A stretch of DNA of 13,407 nucleotides from Bacteroidota bacterium (GTDB lineage: Bacteria; Bacteroidota; Bacteroidia; Flavobacteriales_F; PHOS-HE28). Below the pieces are notes generated by a model. It had not been told where the DNA came from, did not search any database, and saw nothing but the letters and a program-made list of their open reading frames with translations. The position numbers and the translations under genes were made by a program. This document shows positions 1 to 7,777 of this stretch, piece by piece (the first letter of the stretch is position 1; each line of letters starts with the position of its first letter). The stretch covers positions 1-13,407 of the forward strand of contig JAEZCB010000010.1 of the NCBI GenBank assembly GCA_023412755.1, written 5' to 3'.

Positions 1-4
1 GTTC

Positions 5-532
5 ATGGATGATCGGGAGCATGTGGTGGTGTGGATACCCTCTTTGGAGAACTTGCACATGCCGGAGAACACGCGCATGAGCGATGATTTCTTCGTGCTT
101 ATGCCTGCGCATGGAGTGGCAGCTCCACCACCTGCGGAACGGCCAAAGGCCAGCCGCGGACCCAATTGGAAGGCCATGCCCAAAGCCAGGATCGTGGAGC
201 CGCAACTGGTGTATGCCACCTACGATCTGGCCCGCGATGAAACGGCCATAAATACGTTGGAAGCATATGGAATGAGCCGGCCGGAGATCGAAGCGGTGAT
301 CTTCCGCAGTCACGAACGCAACTGGCCGGAAGGCATCGACGAATTGGAGAAGCGCCGCACCAAGCTGAAGCACTTGAAGAAGTACAAGGCCCATGTGGCC
401 GCAAAATGGGATGACAAGGTGCTTGTGGTGATCCCGGCGGAATTGAACAGGAAGCTACCCGCCAGCATGCGGCCGTACATGGATATCTATATGATCTACA
501 ACCAGCCGGCCGTGGCTGTCATGAAGAAATAA
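5..532 (+). CDS. Hypothetical protein upstream of the ccm cluster (possibly 5'-truncated)
   Basis: I do not recognise this protein. It is 175 residues from the first ATG and rich in Lys, Arg and Glu in its second half (residues about 98-130). It has no evident signal peptide or membrane helix, so it is probably cytoplasmic. A proline-rich stretch (VAAPPPAERP, near residues 38-47) precedes a more ordered C-terminal half. The start is uncertain. Later in-frame ATGs lie at 59 and 77, the latter with GGAG at 63-66. However, the frame is already open at base 2 and its codons up to 77 are GC-rich in third position like real coding sequence, so the gene may begin before the window. It ends 49 bases before ccmB on the same strand and could be its operon leader, but nothing in the sequence ties it to heme. 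It is not CcmA: I see no Walker A or ABC signature. Confidence 0.7.
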   Translation: MDDREHVVVWIPSLENLHMPENTRMSDDFFVLMPAHGVAAPPPAERPKASRGPNWKAMPKARIVEPQLVYATYDLARDETAINTLEAYGMSRPEIEAVIFRSHERNWPEGIDELEKRRTKLKHLKKYKAHVAAKWDDKVLVVIPAELNRKLPASMRPYMDIYMIYNQPAVAVMKK

Positions 533-581
533 AGGCCGCGATCTCCAGTGGCGGTGGTGTCTTCTACCTTCGCCAGCGCCA

Positions 582-1250
582 ATGCGGCTTCCAGAGATAG
601 CGATGCTCATGCGGCTTGAGGCCGCCCTTGATCTGCGGCAGCGCGCGGCCCTGGGTGGCATGCTGCTCTATGTGGTGAGCGCCGTGTATGTGGCGTATCT
701 GGCCGTTCGCGGAAGTCTGGGCACGGCCACGTGGAACGCCCTCTTCTGGATCATCCTGCTCTTCGCCGCCTTCAATGCGCTCATGCGTTCGTTCCAGCGG
801 GAGGATGTGGGCCGCCAACTGTACCTCTATACGCTGGTACACCCACGCAGCGTGATCCTCGCACGCACCCTATACAACACCCTGATCATGATGGTGCTGG
901 GGCTGCTCAGCCTGCTCTTCTATGTGCTGTTCATGGGAAGCCATGCGCTGGAAGAGGCGCATCTGGCACAGTTCGTTCTCGCGGTGCTGCTGGGCTGCAT
1001 CGGTTTCGCCACCGTGCTCACCTTCATTGCCGCCATTGCCGCACGCGCCGGTAATGGCTTGGGGCTCATGGCCGTGCTTGGTTTCCCACTGGTGCTGCCG
1101 CTACTGCTTTCCGTTATGCGTGCCAGCAAACTGGCGCTGGATGGCGTGGCGTGGAGTGTTACCGGCACCTACTTCGCCGGAACCGTGCTTCTGGATGTGA
1201 TAACGATCACCCTGGCGTGGATGCTCTTCCCGTACCTTTGGCGGGACTAA
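582..1250 (+). CDS. ccmB: CcmB, heme exporter/cytochrome c maturation membrane subunit
   Basis: This is an inner-membrane protein of 222 residues, the usual CcmB length. About six hydrophobic helices fall at residues 27-43, 52-69, 97-118, 127-153, 158-180 and 198-220. The N-terminus up to LRQRAALGG matches the family pattern of a short amphipathic start before the first helix, which supports the ATG at 582. The segment FQREDVGRQLYLYTLVHP (residues 71-88) is the conserved cytoplasmic loop, and FPLVLPLLL (168-176) matches the conserved proline-containing helix. In the known pathway CcmB pairs with the ATPase CcmA to drive release of holo-CcmE from CcmC. No ccmA is visible here, so its partner must be encoded elsewhere or be absent. 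The stop codon overlaps the ccmC start (TAATG), a sign of translational coupling. Confidence 0.92.
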   Translation: MRLPEIAMLMRLEAALDLRQRAALGGMLLYVVSAVYVAYLAVRGSLGTATWNALFWIILLFAAFNALMRSFQREDVGRQLYLYTLVHPRSVILARTLYNTLIMMVLGLLSLLFYVLFMGSHALEEAHLAQFVLAVLLGCIGFATVLTFIAAIAARAGNGLGLMAVLGFPLVLPLLLSVMRASKLALDGVAWSVTGTYFAGTVLLDVITITLAWMLFPYLWRD

Positions 1251-2329
1251 TGGGCCATTGGTGGTGGAAGTTCCTGGCGATAGCCTTGCTGCTATGCGCT
1301 TCCGTGGCGGCTCTGCATGCCCCGCTCGCACCTGCCCTGATCCACGTGGCACCGGATCGTGTGGACGCCGGTGAAGTGGAATTGAACATCACCGGCTACA
1401 ATACCGGTTTCGATGACGCACACCAGGTGTATCTGGTGAATGGTGAGGATAGGATCTGCGCCACCCGGGTGGAAGCACTGGGCTCCAACAACCTGAAGGC
1501 CTCCTTTTACATTCCATCCGAAGTGCGTGAGCCATTGAGCTCACTGGTGGTCCATCATGTTGAAATGGGCCGCACGAGCCTCCCCAACGCCATATTCCAT
1601 ACCACTACGGGCAGCGGCATGGCGGCGGATGGGTGTGAGGCCGCCCCTGCGATGGCGATGGGTGCGGATGCGTTCAATTTCCCGAACCGGAGCATCCTCT
1701 ACGAAAGCATCCGAAACCTCAACTTCCATGTGCCGATGTGGTTCACCATGATGGTGGTCATGGGCATCTCCCTTGGCCACAGCATTCTGGCGTTGGGTAG
1801 GAACGATCTGGCGCAGGATCGTGCCGCTGCTGTGGCCGTGCATGTGGGCCTGCTCTTCTGCGGGCTCGGCCTGGTAACGGGCATGATCTGGGCAAGGGCC
1901 ACCTGGGGGGCATGGTGGACCAATGATGTAAAACTGAACGGTGCCGCTGTCACCGCGCTGATCTACCTGGCCTATCTGGTATTGCGTGGTTCCATCAACG
2001 AACCGCACCGCCGGGCACGCCTCGCCGGGGTCTACAACATCTTCGCTTTCATGTTGTTGTTGCTCTTTCTTCTGGTGGTGCCACGGCTTAACCAGATCGA
2101 TAGCCTTCACCCGGGCAGCGGTGGCAATCCGGCCTTCAACCAATACGACCTGGACAACAACCTGCGCATGGTCTTCTATCCGGCCGTGGCCGGCTGGATC
2201 CTCCTGGCCATCTGGATGTACCGGCTGCGCGTGCGCCAGGGCAGGATCCAGGAATGGGTTGAGGACAGGGAGCATGCCATGGCCCTGGCCGATCGCCGCG
2301 ACCGAACCAAGGAAAGCCTTACCAGATGA
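1250..2329 (+). CDS. ccmC: CcmC, heme-handling protein with N-terminal extracytoplasmic extension
   Basis: This 359-residue protein is much longer than the roughly 245 residues of E. coli CcmC. The C-terminal part is clearly CcmC: the tryptophan-rich heme-binding segment WGAWWTND lies at residues 219-226 and is flanked by helices. Candidate axial histidines are H160 (NFHVPMWF) and H287 (SLHPGS). WTND replaces the proteobacterial WVWD, which I recall as normal in Bacteroidota. Residues 1-22 form a membrane anchor. They are followed by about 120 mostly beta-prone residues (27-145, with VELNITGYN), probably an Ig/IPT-like domain outside the membrane, before the next helix at about 160. The ATG at 1250 was chosen because it overlaps the ccmB stop and starts directly before the hydrophobic anchor; the frame is open further upstream, but that would run inside ccmB. 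CcmC loads heme onto CcmE. The C-terminal 30 residues are charged and cytoplasmic. Confidence 0.93.
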   Translation: MGHWWWKFLAIALLLCASVAALHAPLAPALIHVAPDRVDAGEVELNITGYNTGFDDAHQVYLVNGEDRICATRVEALGSNNLKASFYIPSEVREPLSSLVVHHVEMGRTSLPNAIFHTTTGSGMAADGCEAAPAMAMGADAFNFPNRSILYESIRNLNFHVPMWFTMMVVMGISLGHSILALGRNDLAQDRAAAVAVHVGLLFCGLGLVTGMIWARATWGAWWTNDVKLNGAAVTALIYLAYLVLRGSINEPHRRARLAGVYNIFAFMLLLLFLLVVPRLNQIDSLHPGSGGNPAFNQYDLDNNLRMVFYPAVAGWILLAIWMYRLRVRQGRIQEWVEDREHAMALADRRDRTKESLTR

Positions 2330-2382
2330 TCACGAGCACGAACTTGAGCAGAAGGCCGAAACCGCTGGATCCCAAGCGAACG

Positions 2383-2613
2383 ATGCGTAACATATCGGCC
2401 TGCTTCGCGTTGCTCTTGAGCATGCTGGCAAGTGTGGATGTCCAGGCACAGCAGACCGCTCCAGATTGGCTGGTGGAAGGCCTGTACGGCTCCGGTAAAA
2501 TGAACACTGTTGTGGCGGTGGTCGCGGTGATCCTGCTGGGTATCGGCGTCTGGCTCTTCACGCAGGACCGGAAACTTTCGCGCATGGAAAAGCGGATGGA
2601 AAAGTTGAAGTGA
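2383..2613 (+). CDS. CcmD-like small membrane protein
   Basis: This small protein of 76 residues sits between ccmC and ccmE, where CcmD is expected. From the ATG at 2383 it reads as a signal peptide (residues 1-22, ending VQA before QQ), a short polar segment containing GLYGSGKMN, one membrane helix (41-59) and a basic tail with RKLSRMEKRMEK. The helix plus charged coiled tail is the CcmD pattern. An earlier in-frame ATG at 2326 overlaps the ccmC stop (ATGA) and would add 19 basic, proline-containing residues. I prefer 2383 because the signal peptide then begins at once, but coupling from 2326 is a real alternative. By analogy CcmD holds heme-loaded CcmE in the CcmABC complex. The cleavable leader differs from proteobacterial CcmD, which has only the single helix. 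The assignment rests on position and architecture more than on sequence identity. Confidence 0.8.
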   Translation: MRNISACFALLLSMLASVDVQAQQTAPDWLVEGLYGSGKMNTVVAVVAVILLGIGVWLFTQDRKLSRMEKRMEKLK

Positions 2614-2615
2614 AC

Positions 2616-3005
2616 ATGAAACGCAGTCACATCATAGCCATCGTGATCATCGCTGTGGCCATCGCGGCCCTTGTGGGATCGTTGTATGATAGCAGCACCT
2701 ATGCGGACCTGGAACAGGCGATGGCCGATCCGGGAAGGGAATACCATGTGGTGGGCGTGCTGGACCGGAGCCAGGAGATCGTCTATGAACCGAGCATCAA
2801 TGCCAGTCTCACTTCCTTCACCATGCAGGATCTGGAAGGACGCACCTGCCGGGTACATCTGCAAAAGGCCAAACCCCAGGATCTCGAACGGAGCGAACGC
2901 CTTGTGCTCATTGGGAAAGCCACCCCGGAGGGGGATTTCGTGGCCCGGGACATGTTGATGAAGTGCCCGAGCAAGTACAATGAGGAGAGTTTGGTCGAAG
3001 GTTGA
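2616..3005 (+). CDS. ccmE: CcmE, periplasmic heme chaperone, CXXXY-type
   Basis: This 129-residue protein has an N-terminal signal anchor (residues 5-22, HIIAIVIIAVAIAALVGS) and then an OB-fold-like beta domain. Recognisable parts are STYADLEQA (27-35), REYHVVGVL (41-49), SFTMQD (67-72) and ERLVLIGKATPEGDFVARDMLMK (94-116), which match CcmE strands. In most bacteria heme is bound covalently by the histidine of an HXXXY motif at this point. Here the motif is CPSKY, with Cys117 and Tyr121, i.e. the CXXXY variant known from some other lineages and, as I recall, common in Bacteroidota. A second cysteine is at position 78. A GTG at 2610 overlaps the previous stop, but the ATG at 2616 sits right before the basic start of the anchor and is preferred. 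CcmE would take heme from CcmC and pass it to CcmF. Confidence 0.93.
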   Translation: MKRSHIIAIVIIAVAIAALVGSLYDSSTYADLEQAMADPGREYHVVGVLDRSQEIVYEPSINASLTSFTMQDLEGRTCRVHLQKAKPQDLERSERLVLIGKATPEGDFVARDMLMKCPSKYNEESLVEG

Positions 3006-3020
3006 GGTTGAAATAGGTAC

Positions 3021-5912
3021 ATGGACGATATCAACTACATAGGCGAACATACCTGGGCGGGGCAACTGGGGCATTTGCTCGCGGTAACCTCTTTTGTGGC
3101 GGCGCTGCTCGCCGTGGTGGCGTACATCTTCAGCACCAGCCGTAATTCCGCACAATGGGCAGCGGCCGGGCGCATTGGCTTCCGTACGCACACCGTGGCC
3201 GTGCTGGGCATCGTGGTGGTGCTCTTCATCATGATCTTCAGCCATTGGTTCGAGTATGACTATGTATGGAAGCATAGCAACCGCTCCATGTCCATGGAGT
3301 ACATCCTCTCCTGCTTTTGGGAAGGTCAGGAAGGCTCTTTTTTGCTCTGGACCTTCTGGCATGTGGTGATCGGCAACATCATCATCGCACGGGCTGGGAA
3401 ATGGGAAGCGCCTGTCATGGCCGTTTTCGCCATGGTACAGGTATTCCTGGCCACCATGTTGCTGGGCATCTACGTGGGCGATGTACGCATAGGCAGCAGC
3501 CCCTTCCTGCTGATCCGGGAATTGCCCGAGAACATCGGCCTGCCCTGGACATACCTGCCGGACTACCTGCAGCGGATCCCCCAATTCGCCGATGGCCGTG
3601 GCCTAAATCCGTTGTTGCAGAACTATTGGATGGTGATCCATCCACCCACGCTTTTCCTTGGTTTCGCCGCGGCACTTGTACCCTTCGCGTATGCCATCGC
3701 CGGCCTATGGACCGGTGATCGCCGTGGCTGGATGACCCCGGCCCTCCCCTGGACCTTCTTCGGTATTCTCACACTGGGAACAGGCATCCTAATGGGTGGA
3801 GCATGGGCCTACGAGGCTTTGAGCTTCGGTGGCTTTTGGGCGTGGGATCCTGTGGAGAACGCCTCCCTCGTACCCTGGCTCACTCTGGTGGGCGCCGGCC
3901 ACCTCATGCTGATCAACCGCCGTGAGCCCAAGCCAGGCCAGAAGCGGTCGGATTCCATGTTCAGCACCTTCCTGCTCACGCTGATCACCTTCATCCTTGT
4001 ACTGTACTCCACCTTTCTTACCCGCAGCGGAGTGCTGGGCGATACCAGCGTACACAGCTTCACCGGTGATGGGATGCTTCCGGGCCTGTTGCTGTTCCTG
4101 CTGTTCTTCATCACCCTGGCCGTTGGCATGTTGATCAGCGACAGGGGCCAGCGGAACTTCTACTTCCTCACCTCCATCCTGCTGCTCCTTGTAGGCGTTC
4201 TGCTGGAAGTACAAGTGGCCGCGATCCTGCTCTTCGCCGCCTTCACTATCGGTAATCTCGTGAAGGTCTACTTCAAAGACTTCTCGATGAACAACGAGGA
4301 AGAGAAACTATGGTCGCGTGAATTCTGGTTGTTCATCGGCTCTCTGGTCCTTCTCCTGAGCGCCGCCCAGATCACTTTCACCACATCGGTGCCGGTGTTC
4401 AACCTGTTGATGGAGCCCTTCTCCAAGCTCTTCAATACGTTGCACGAGGCCACGGACATATCCTTCTTCGCGGGTGCCGCCGAAGCACGCATCGCTCCGC
4501 CCACCGAACCGATCCCCCATTTCAACAAATGGCAGTTGCCCTTCGCCTTCATTGTCTCGCTGCTGGTCGGTTTCACCCAATACCTGCGCTGGCGCGAAAG
4601 CGATAGAAGCAGGTTCTTCAAGCAGATGCTGATGCCGGTCGGTGCGGCACTTTTGCTCACGGCCATAGCCGCGTACGTGCTGGGATACACGCTTCGGGAA
4701 TCGCATCTTATCGCGCTGTTCTTCGCCACCTCCTTCGCCTTCATCGCCAATGCCAGCTACGTCAAGCGCGTGCTGAAAGGCGATCTCTCCAAGGCCGGTC
4801 CTTCCGTGGCGCACGTTGGCTTCGCACTGATCCTGCTGGGTTCTTTAGTGAGCACCAGCAGGCAGAATGAAGTGAGCCGCAATACCAAGGGCATGGACCT
4901 GCGGTACCTGAATGAAGGTTTCAGCAACAGCACGGACATACTGCTTTACCGTTCGGATACCGTGCGCATGGGTGAATTCTTCGTCACCTACAAGCGGCGC
5001 GATCTACGTGGTGGCAACATCCATTACCTGATGGATTACTTCGCCGTGGAGCCGCGCCGCTACCAGGCAGGCGATACCGTGAGGCTGGGCGACATCCTGC
5101 TGCGGGCGAAGAACGATCACCTGGCCAGCGAGAATTACATGCTGGACATGGAGGAGCACTGGGAGGCACTGGACCGGTATGACCGGCGCACTTTGTGGAA
5201 CACGCCAGAATGGACATCCACCCAGCCGGGGGATAAGCGTTTCGAGCTGGAACCGTTCGTGCAACTGAATCCCCGGTTCGGCAATGTGGCGGAACCGAGT
5301 ACCAAGCACTGGCCGCACCGTGACCTGTACACGCACGTACGCTATGCCGACCTGACCACCGAAATGGATACCGCCAACGATGGCTGGATGCCCGATCGGC
5401 TCTATGAAAAACATATCGGTGATACCATCATCACCCCCACCAGCATCGTTGTGATCGATAGTGTGCGCACTGTGCGGGACAGCGTGACCAAGGCCATGCT
5501 CGGTGAACGTTACACGGTGTATTCGGCCAAACTGCGCGTGCGGGACCTATACAACAAGGATCGCTGGTTCGAGGCACAGCCGCTGGTGATCTATGCTGAT
5601 GACCAACCTGTGGCCGGGAAGAGCGCCGAACTGGAACCCTTGCGGATCCGTTATGGCCTGGCCTCAGTGACACCAGACCCGGATCATCCTGGAGGAATGA
5701 AACTGGGCATCAACATCGCGGAGACGGAATTCGTGGTGATGCAGGCGATCATCTTCCCGGGCATCAACATCCTTTGGATCGGCTGTGTGCTCATGTTCAT
5801 CGGCACCTCCATGGCCGTATGGCATCGGGTGCATGGCAGGCGGCGAGATGTGCGGCAGAGGCAGCTTGCGGTGGATCCCGTGGTGCATGGGGAACGCCGC
5901 GAACGTGCCTGA
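3021..5912 (+). CDS. ccmF: CcmF, cytochrome c heme lyase (CcsA/CcmF family), extended
   Basis: At 963 residues this is about 300 longer than E. coli CcmF. It is a polytopic inner-membrane protein. The WWD heme-binding region is clear: GGAWAYEALSFGGFWAWDPVE covers 259-279 with W273, W275 and D276. Histidines at typical ligand positions are H207 (VIHPPT), H345 (TSVHSF) and H598 (SVAHVG). The early motif YDYVWKHSN (79-87) is also family-typical. After the helix at about 596-611 comes a long soluble domain (about 613-908) rich in charged residues, then a final helix (909-934) and a basic cytoplasmic tail. The soluble domain lies where E. coli CcmF has its smaller C-terminal periplasmic loop. It is the last ccm gene, 15 bases after ccmE. 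It should ligate heme from CcmE to CXXCH sites of apocytochromes. Its extra domain might substitute for apocytochrome-handling subunits such as CcmH/CcmG, but that is inference. Confidence 0.94.
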   Translation: MDDINYIGEHTWAGQLGHLLAVTSFVAALLAVVAYIFSTSRNSAQWAAAGRIGFRTHTVAVLGIVVVLFIMIFSHWFEYDYVWKHSNRSMSMEYILSCFWEGQEGSFLLWTFWHVVIGNIIIARAGKWEAPVMAVFAMVQVFLATMLLGIYVGDVRIGSSPFLLIRELPENIGLPWTYLPDYLQRIPQFADGRGLNPLLQNYWMVIHPPTLFLGFAAALVPFAYAIAGLWTGDRRGWMTPALPWTFFGILTLGTGILMGGAWAYEALSFGGFWAWDPVENASLVPWLTLVGAGHLMLINRREPKPGQKRSDSMFSTFLLTLITFILVLYSTFLTRSGVLGDTSVHSFTGDGMLPGLLLFLLFFITLAVGMLISDRGQRNFYFLTSILLLLVGVLLEVQVAAILLFAAFTIGNLVKVYFKDFSMNNEEEKLWSREFWLFIGSLVLLLSAAQITFTTSVPVFNLLMEPFSKLFNTLHEATDISFFAGAAEARIAPPTEPIPHFNKWQLPFAFIVSLLVGFTQYLRWRESDRSRFFKQMLMPVGAALLLTAIAAYVLGYTLRESHLIALFFATSFAFIANASYVKRVLKGDLSKAGPSVAHVGFALILLGSLVSTSRQNEVSRNTKGMDLRYLNEGFSNSTDILLYRSDTVRMGEFFVTYKRRDLRGGNIHYLMDYFAVEPRRYQAGDTVRLGDILLRAKNDHLASENYMLDMEEHWEALDRYDRRTLWNTPEWTSTQPGDKRFELEPFVQLNPRFGNVAEPSTKHWPHRDLYTHVRYADLTTEMDTANDGWMPDRLYEKHIGDTIITPTSIVVIDSVRTVRDSVTKAMLGERYTVYSAKLRVRDLYNKDRWFEAQPLVIYADDQPVAGKSAELEPLRIRYGLASVTPDPDHPGGMKLGINIAETEFVVMQAIIFPGINILWIGCVLMFIGTSMAVWHRVHGRRRDVRQRQLAVDPVVHGERRERA

Positions 5913-5930
5913 TCGAAGCAGGCGACCAGC

Positions 5931-6755
5931 ATGGCAGAGGATGGCGGTACAACGGCGTTGAGGATCCTGTTGATCGGCAATGGTCAGGTGGCCACGGCAT
6001 TGGGCCATGCCCTGAGAAACGCCGGGCAAAGGTTGATCGGCATGGCCGGGCGTGATGACGAACGGGTACACCAGGTGGCCAGATCACTATCCACGGCCGC
6101 ATTCCACCTGAACGCCCCCCTGCCAAAGAGCGATGTGGTGATCATTGCCGTGAAGGACGATGCCATAGCGGAAGTGGCCACCGGGCTGGATGCCGGTGGT
6201 GCACTGGTGGTGCATACTTCCGGCACCTCCTCCATGGATCTGCTTTCAGCGCATGCCCGCAGGGGTGTTCTTTGGCCGGTACAGACCTTCATCTCCGGCT
6301 CTTGTCCACGCTTGAAGGACGTTCCCCTCGTTGTGGAAACGGCGCGCCGGGAGGATCGTGACCTGCTCGATCCGCTGGCGGCCAGCATGGGTGGGCGCGT
6401 GCTGCATATGGATCATGAACAAAGACAGCGGCTGCACCTCGCGGCGGTGCTTACCAGCAACTTTCCCGTGGCGTTGATCAACGAAGCTTGCCTCATGCTG
6501 GAGCGCGATGGCCTACCCCCGGATCTGCTGATGCCGCTGTGGAAGACCACCGCCGCGAATGTTGCGGCCATGGGTCCGGAACGATCGCTCACCGGACCTG
6601 CACGGCGGGGCGACCAGCGCACGTTGGACCAACACGTGAAGATGCTGGCATCGCGGCCGGAACTGCGAACGATCTATGGCCTGATCAGCGACCTGATCCT
6701 GAAGCGGCGGAAGAAGGATGCTTCGCGCACTGATCCCGATAAGGATCAGCCATAG
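5931..6755 (+). CDS. Rossmann-like and DUF2520 domain protein, putative NAD(P)-dependent oxidoreductase
   Basis: This 274-residue soluble protein has two domains. The N-terminal Rossmann fold has the dinucleotide motif GNGQVATAL at 16-24, a strand ending in DVVIIAVKDDAI (68-79) and VVHTSGTSSMDLL (93-105). The C-terminal all-helical DUF2520 part carries family signatures VLWPVQTF (113-120), LHLAAVLTSNFPVALINE (168-185) and TGPARRGD (221-228). The architecture resembles 6-phosphogluconate dehydrogenase-like and F420-dependent NADP oxidoreductase-like enzymes, so a reduction using NAD(P)H is plausible, but the substrate is not known to me. The gene starts 18 bases after ccmF on the same strand and may be co-transcribed with it. 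Its last 10 bases overlap tail-to-tail with the gene on the opposite strand. In Bacteroidota this family is, as I recall, often found near maf and the UbiA gene, both present further downstream here. Confidence 0.9.
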   Translation: MAEDGGTTALRILLIGNGQVATALGHALRNAGQRLIGMAGRDDERVHQVARSLSTAAFHLNAPLPKSDVVIIAVKDDAIAEVATGLDAGGALVVHTSGTSSMDLLSAHARRGVLWPVQTFISGSCPRLKDVPLVVETARREDRDLLDPLAASMGGRVLHMDHEQRQRLHLAAVLTSNFPVALINEACLMLERDGLPPDLLMPLWKTTAANVAAMGPERSLTGPARRGDQRTLDQHVKMLASRPELRTIYGLISDLILKRRKKDASRTDPDKDQP

Positions 6756-7747
6756 AACATCCATGTTCCGAAGAGAAGACCTGTTAAGAAACCGGCGCCG
6801 GTGAAAAGCCATTGCTGCCGCCTTCGCACATTGAATATGCGCGTGGAGCGGGGATGCTGGAATAGCACCAGCAACAACAGCGAATGGATGAAGCCAAACG
6901 TCACCACGTACGTCTGGTGTATCATCATATCCTCCCACTCCTGCTCCATCAAGTCCAGTTCATGGGCATCGTAGGCTATCGTTGGATCCTGCTGCTCATC
7001 AACAGATAGCTCCAGTGAAAGATCACTCTGGTGATCATAAGTGGATCCTGGCACGTTGGTATCCCCCACCGCCTGTGGCCCTTCAAAAGATCCATCCAGA
7101 TCAGCGGCCCCACCGGTCGTTCCGGCATCCCATGGATCATCGAATTCATCCATGACCATTACGGTGCCCGCAGCATCCTTTTCGGCCCACCATCGCACCA
7201 TCTGCAAGAGTGGGATCGAGGCCAAAGCCAGGCCAAATGAGACATAGACGGTACCTGCCGACCATCCCTTGAGATCGCGCTTATGGAGCAGAATGATGGT
7301 GATGGGAAGTAATACCAATGGAATGAATATGTCCAAGGTCAATATGCCGGTGCCTTCCATAAAGGAGCCCTGGATCAACATGGACCAGATACGAGGTAGC
7401 GCTAATAATACCGGCAGGAAGAGCACCACCATCATGATCATCACCCACCGGCGATCACCCACTTCGTTCCGGGGGTCCATCACCAGGTCGCGCGTGCCTT
7501 CCAACACATCCTTGAACCGTCCTTGAAAATGCCGCGTTCTCGCCTCGCGCATGGCCTGTTCCACCCGTTCTTGCTGAATGGTTCGCCTTATAGCGTCCCG
7601 CTCCTGCGGAACAAGTGCCCTTCGTTCCAACTCCTTCCGGGCAGCAGCTATCGCTTCCGGTACACATTCCGCTGGAAATTCCAGCATCTCCAGCAAACGG
7701 CGATCCGGGGCATGCTCCAGGGCCTTGGCGAACTCCTCCTCGGTCAT
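6746..7747 (-). CDS. Five-helix membrane protein of unknown function with acidic extramembrane loop
   Basis: I cannot assign a function. The 333-residue protein has a soluble N-terminus (1-100) containing RRLLEMLEFPAECVPEAIAA (16-35) followed by a basic helix. This helical module (a leucine-rich turn, then a proline, then Ala/Lys/Glu helix ending in ELERR) resembles one I recall at the start of various Bacteroidota membrane proteins. Membrane helices follow at about 101-124, 133-154 and 163-183. A long acidic loop comes next (about 188-278, with FDDPWD and EQEWEDMM), then two more helices (about 280-298 and 312-332). The protein ends on the last helix. The local base composition looks slightly less GC-rich than the flanking genes. 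The gene is convergent with the DUF2520 gene and divergent from the methyltransferase. A reading frame upstream, in the same frame and separated by one TAG, may be an accessory small gene or a lost N-terminal part. Confidence 0.82.
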   Translation of the reverse strand: MTEEEFAKALEHAPDRRLLEMLEFPAECVPEAIAAARKELERRALVPQERDAIRRTIQQERVEQAMREARTRHFQGRFKDVLEGTRDLVMDPRNEVGDRRWVMIMMVVLFLPVLLALPRIWSMLIQGSFMEGTGILTLDIFIPLVLLPITIILLHKRDLKGWSAGTVYVSFGLALASIPLLQMVRWWAEKDAAGTVMVMDEFDDPWDAGTTGGAADLDGSFEGPQAVGDTNVPGSTYDHQSDLSLELSVDEQQDPTIAYDAHELDLMEQEWEDMMIHQTYVVTFGFIHSLLLLVLFQHPRSTRIFNVRRRQQWLFTGAGFLTGLLFGTWMFYG

Positions 7748-7777
7748 GGTGTTGGGTTCTTTTCGTGGAATGGATAT

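Noticed and set aside
1233..1240. TACCTTTG, an exact TAnnTTTG match just before the ccmC ATG
   Set aside because: It encodes the Tyr-Leu-Trp end of CcmB, has no -33 element, and ccmB and ccmC overlap, so a shared transcript explains ccmC expression. It could still be an internal promoter, but the motif alone is weak.
2319..3584. Long open frame on the minus strand (421 codons) across the ccmD-like, ccmE and ccmF genes
   Set aside because: It runs antisense to three well-supported genes, and its translation is rich in His, Gln and Gly with no recognisable domain. Long antisense frames are common in GC-rich coding DNA. The same applies to antisense frames at 1541-2275 and 8019-8762.
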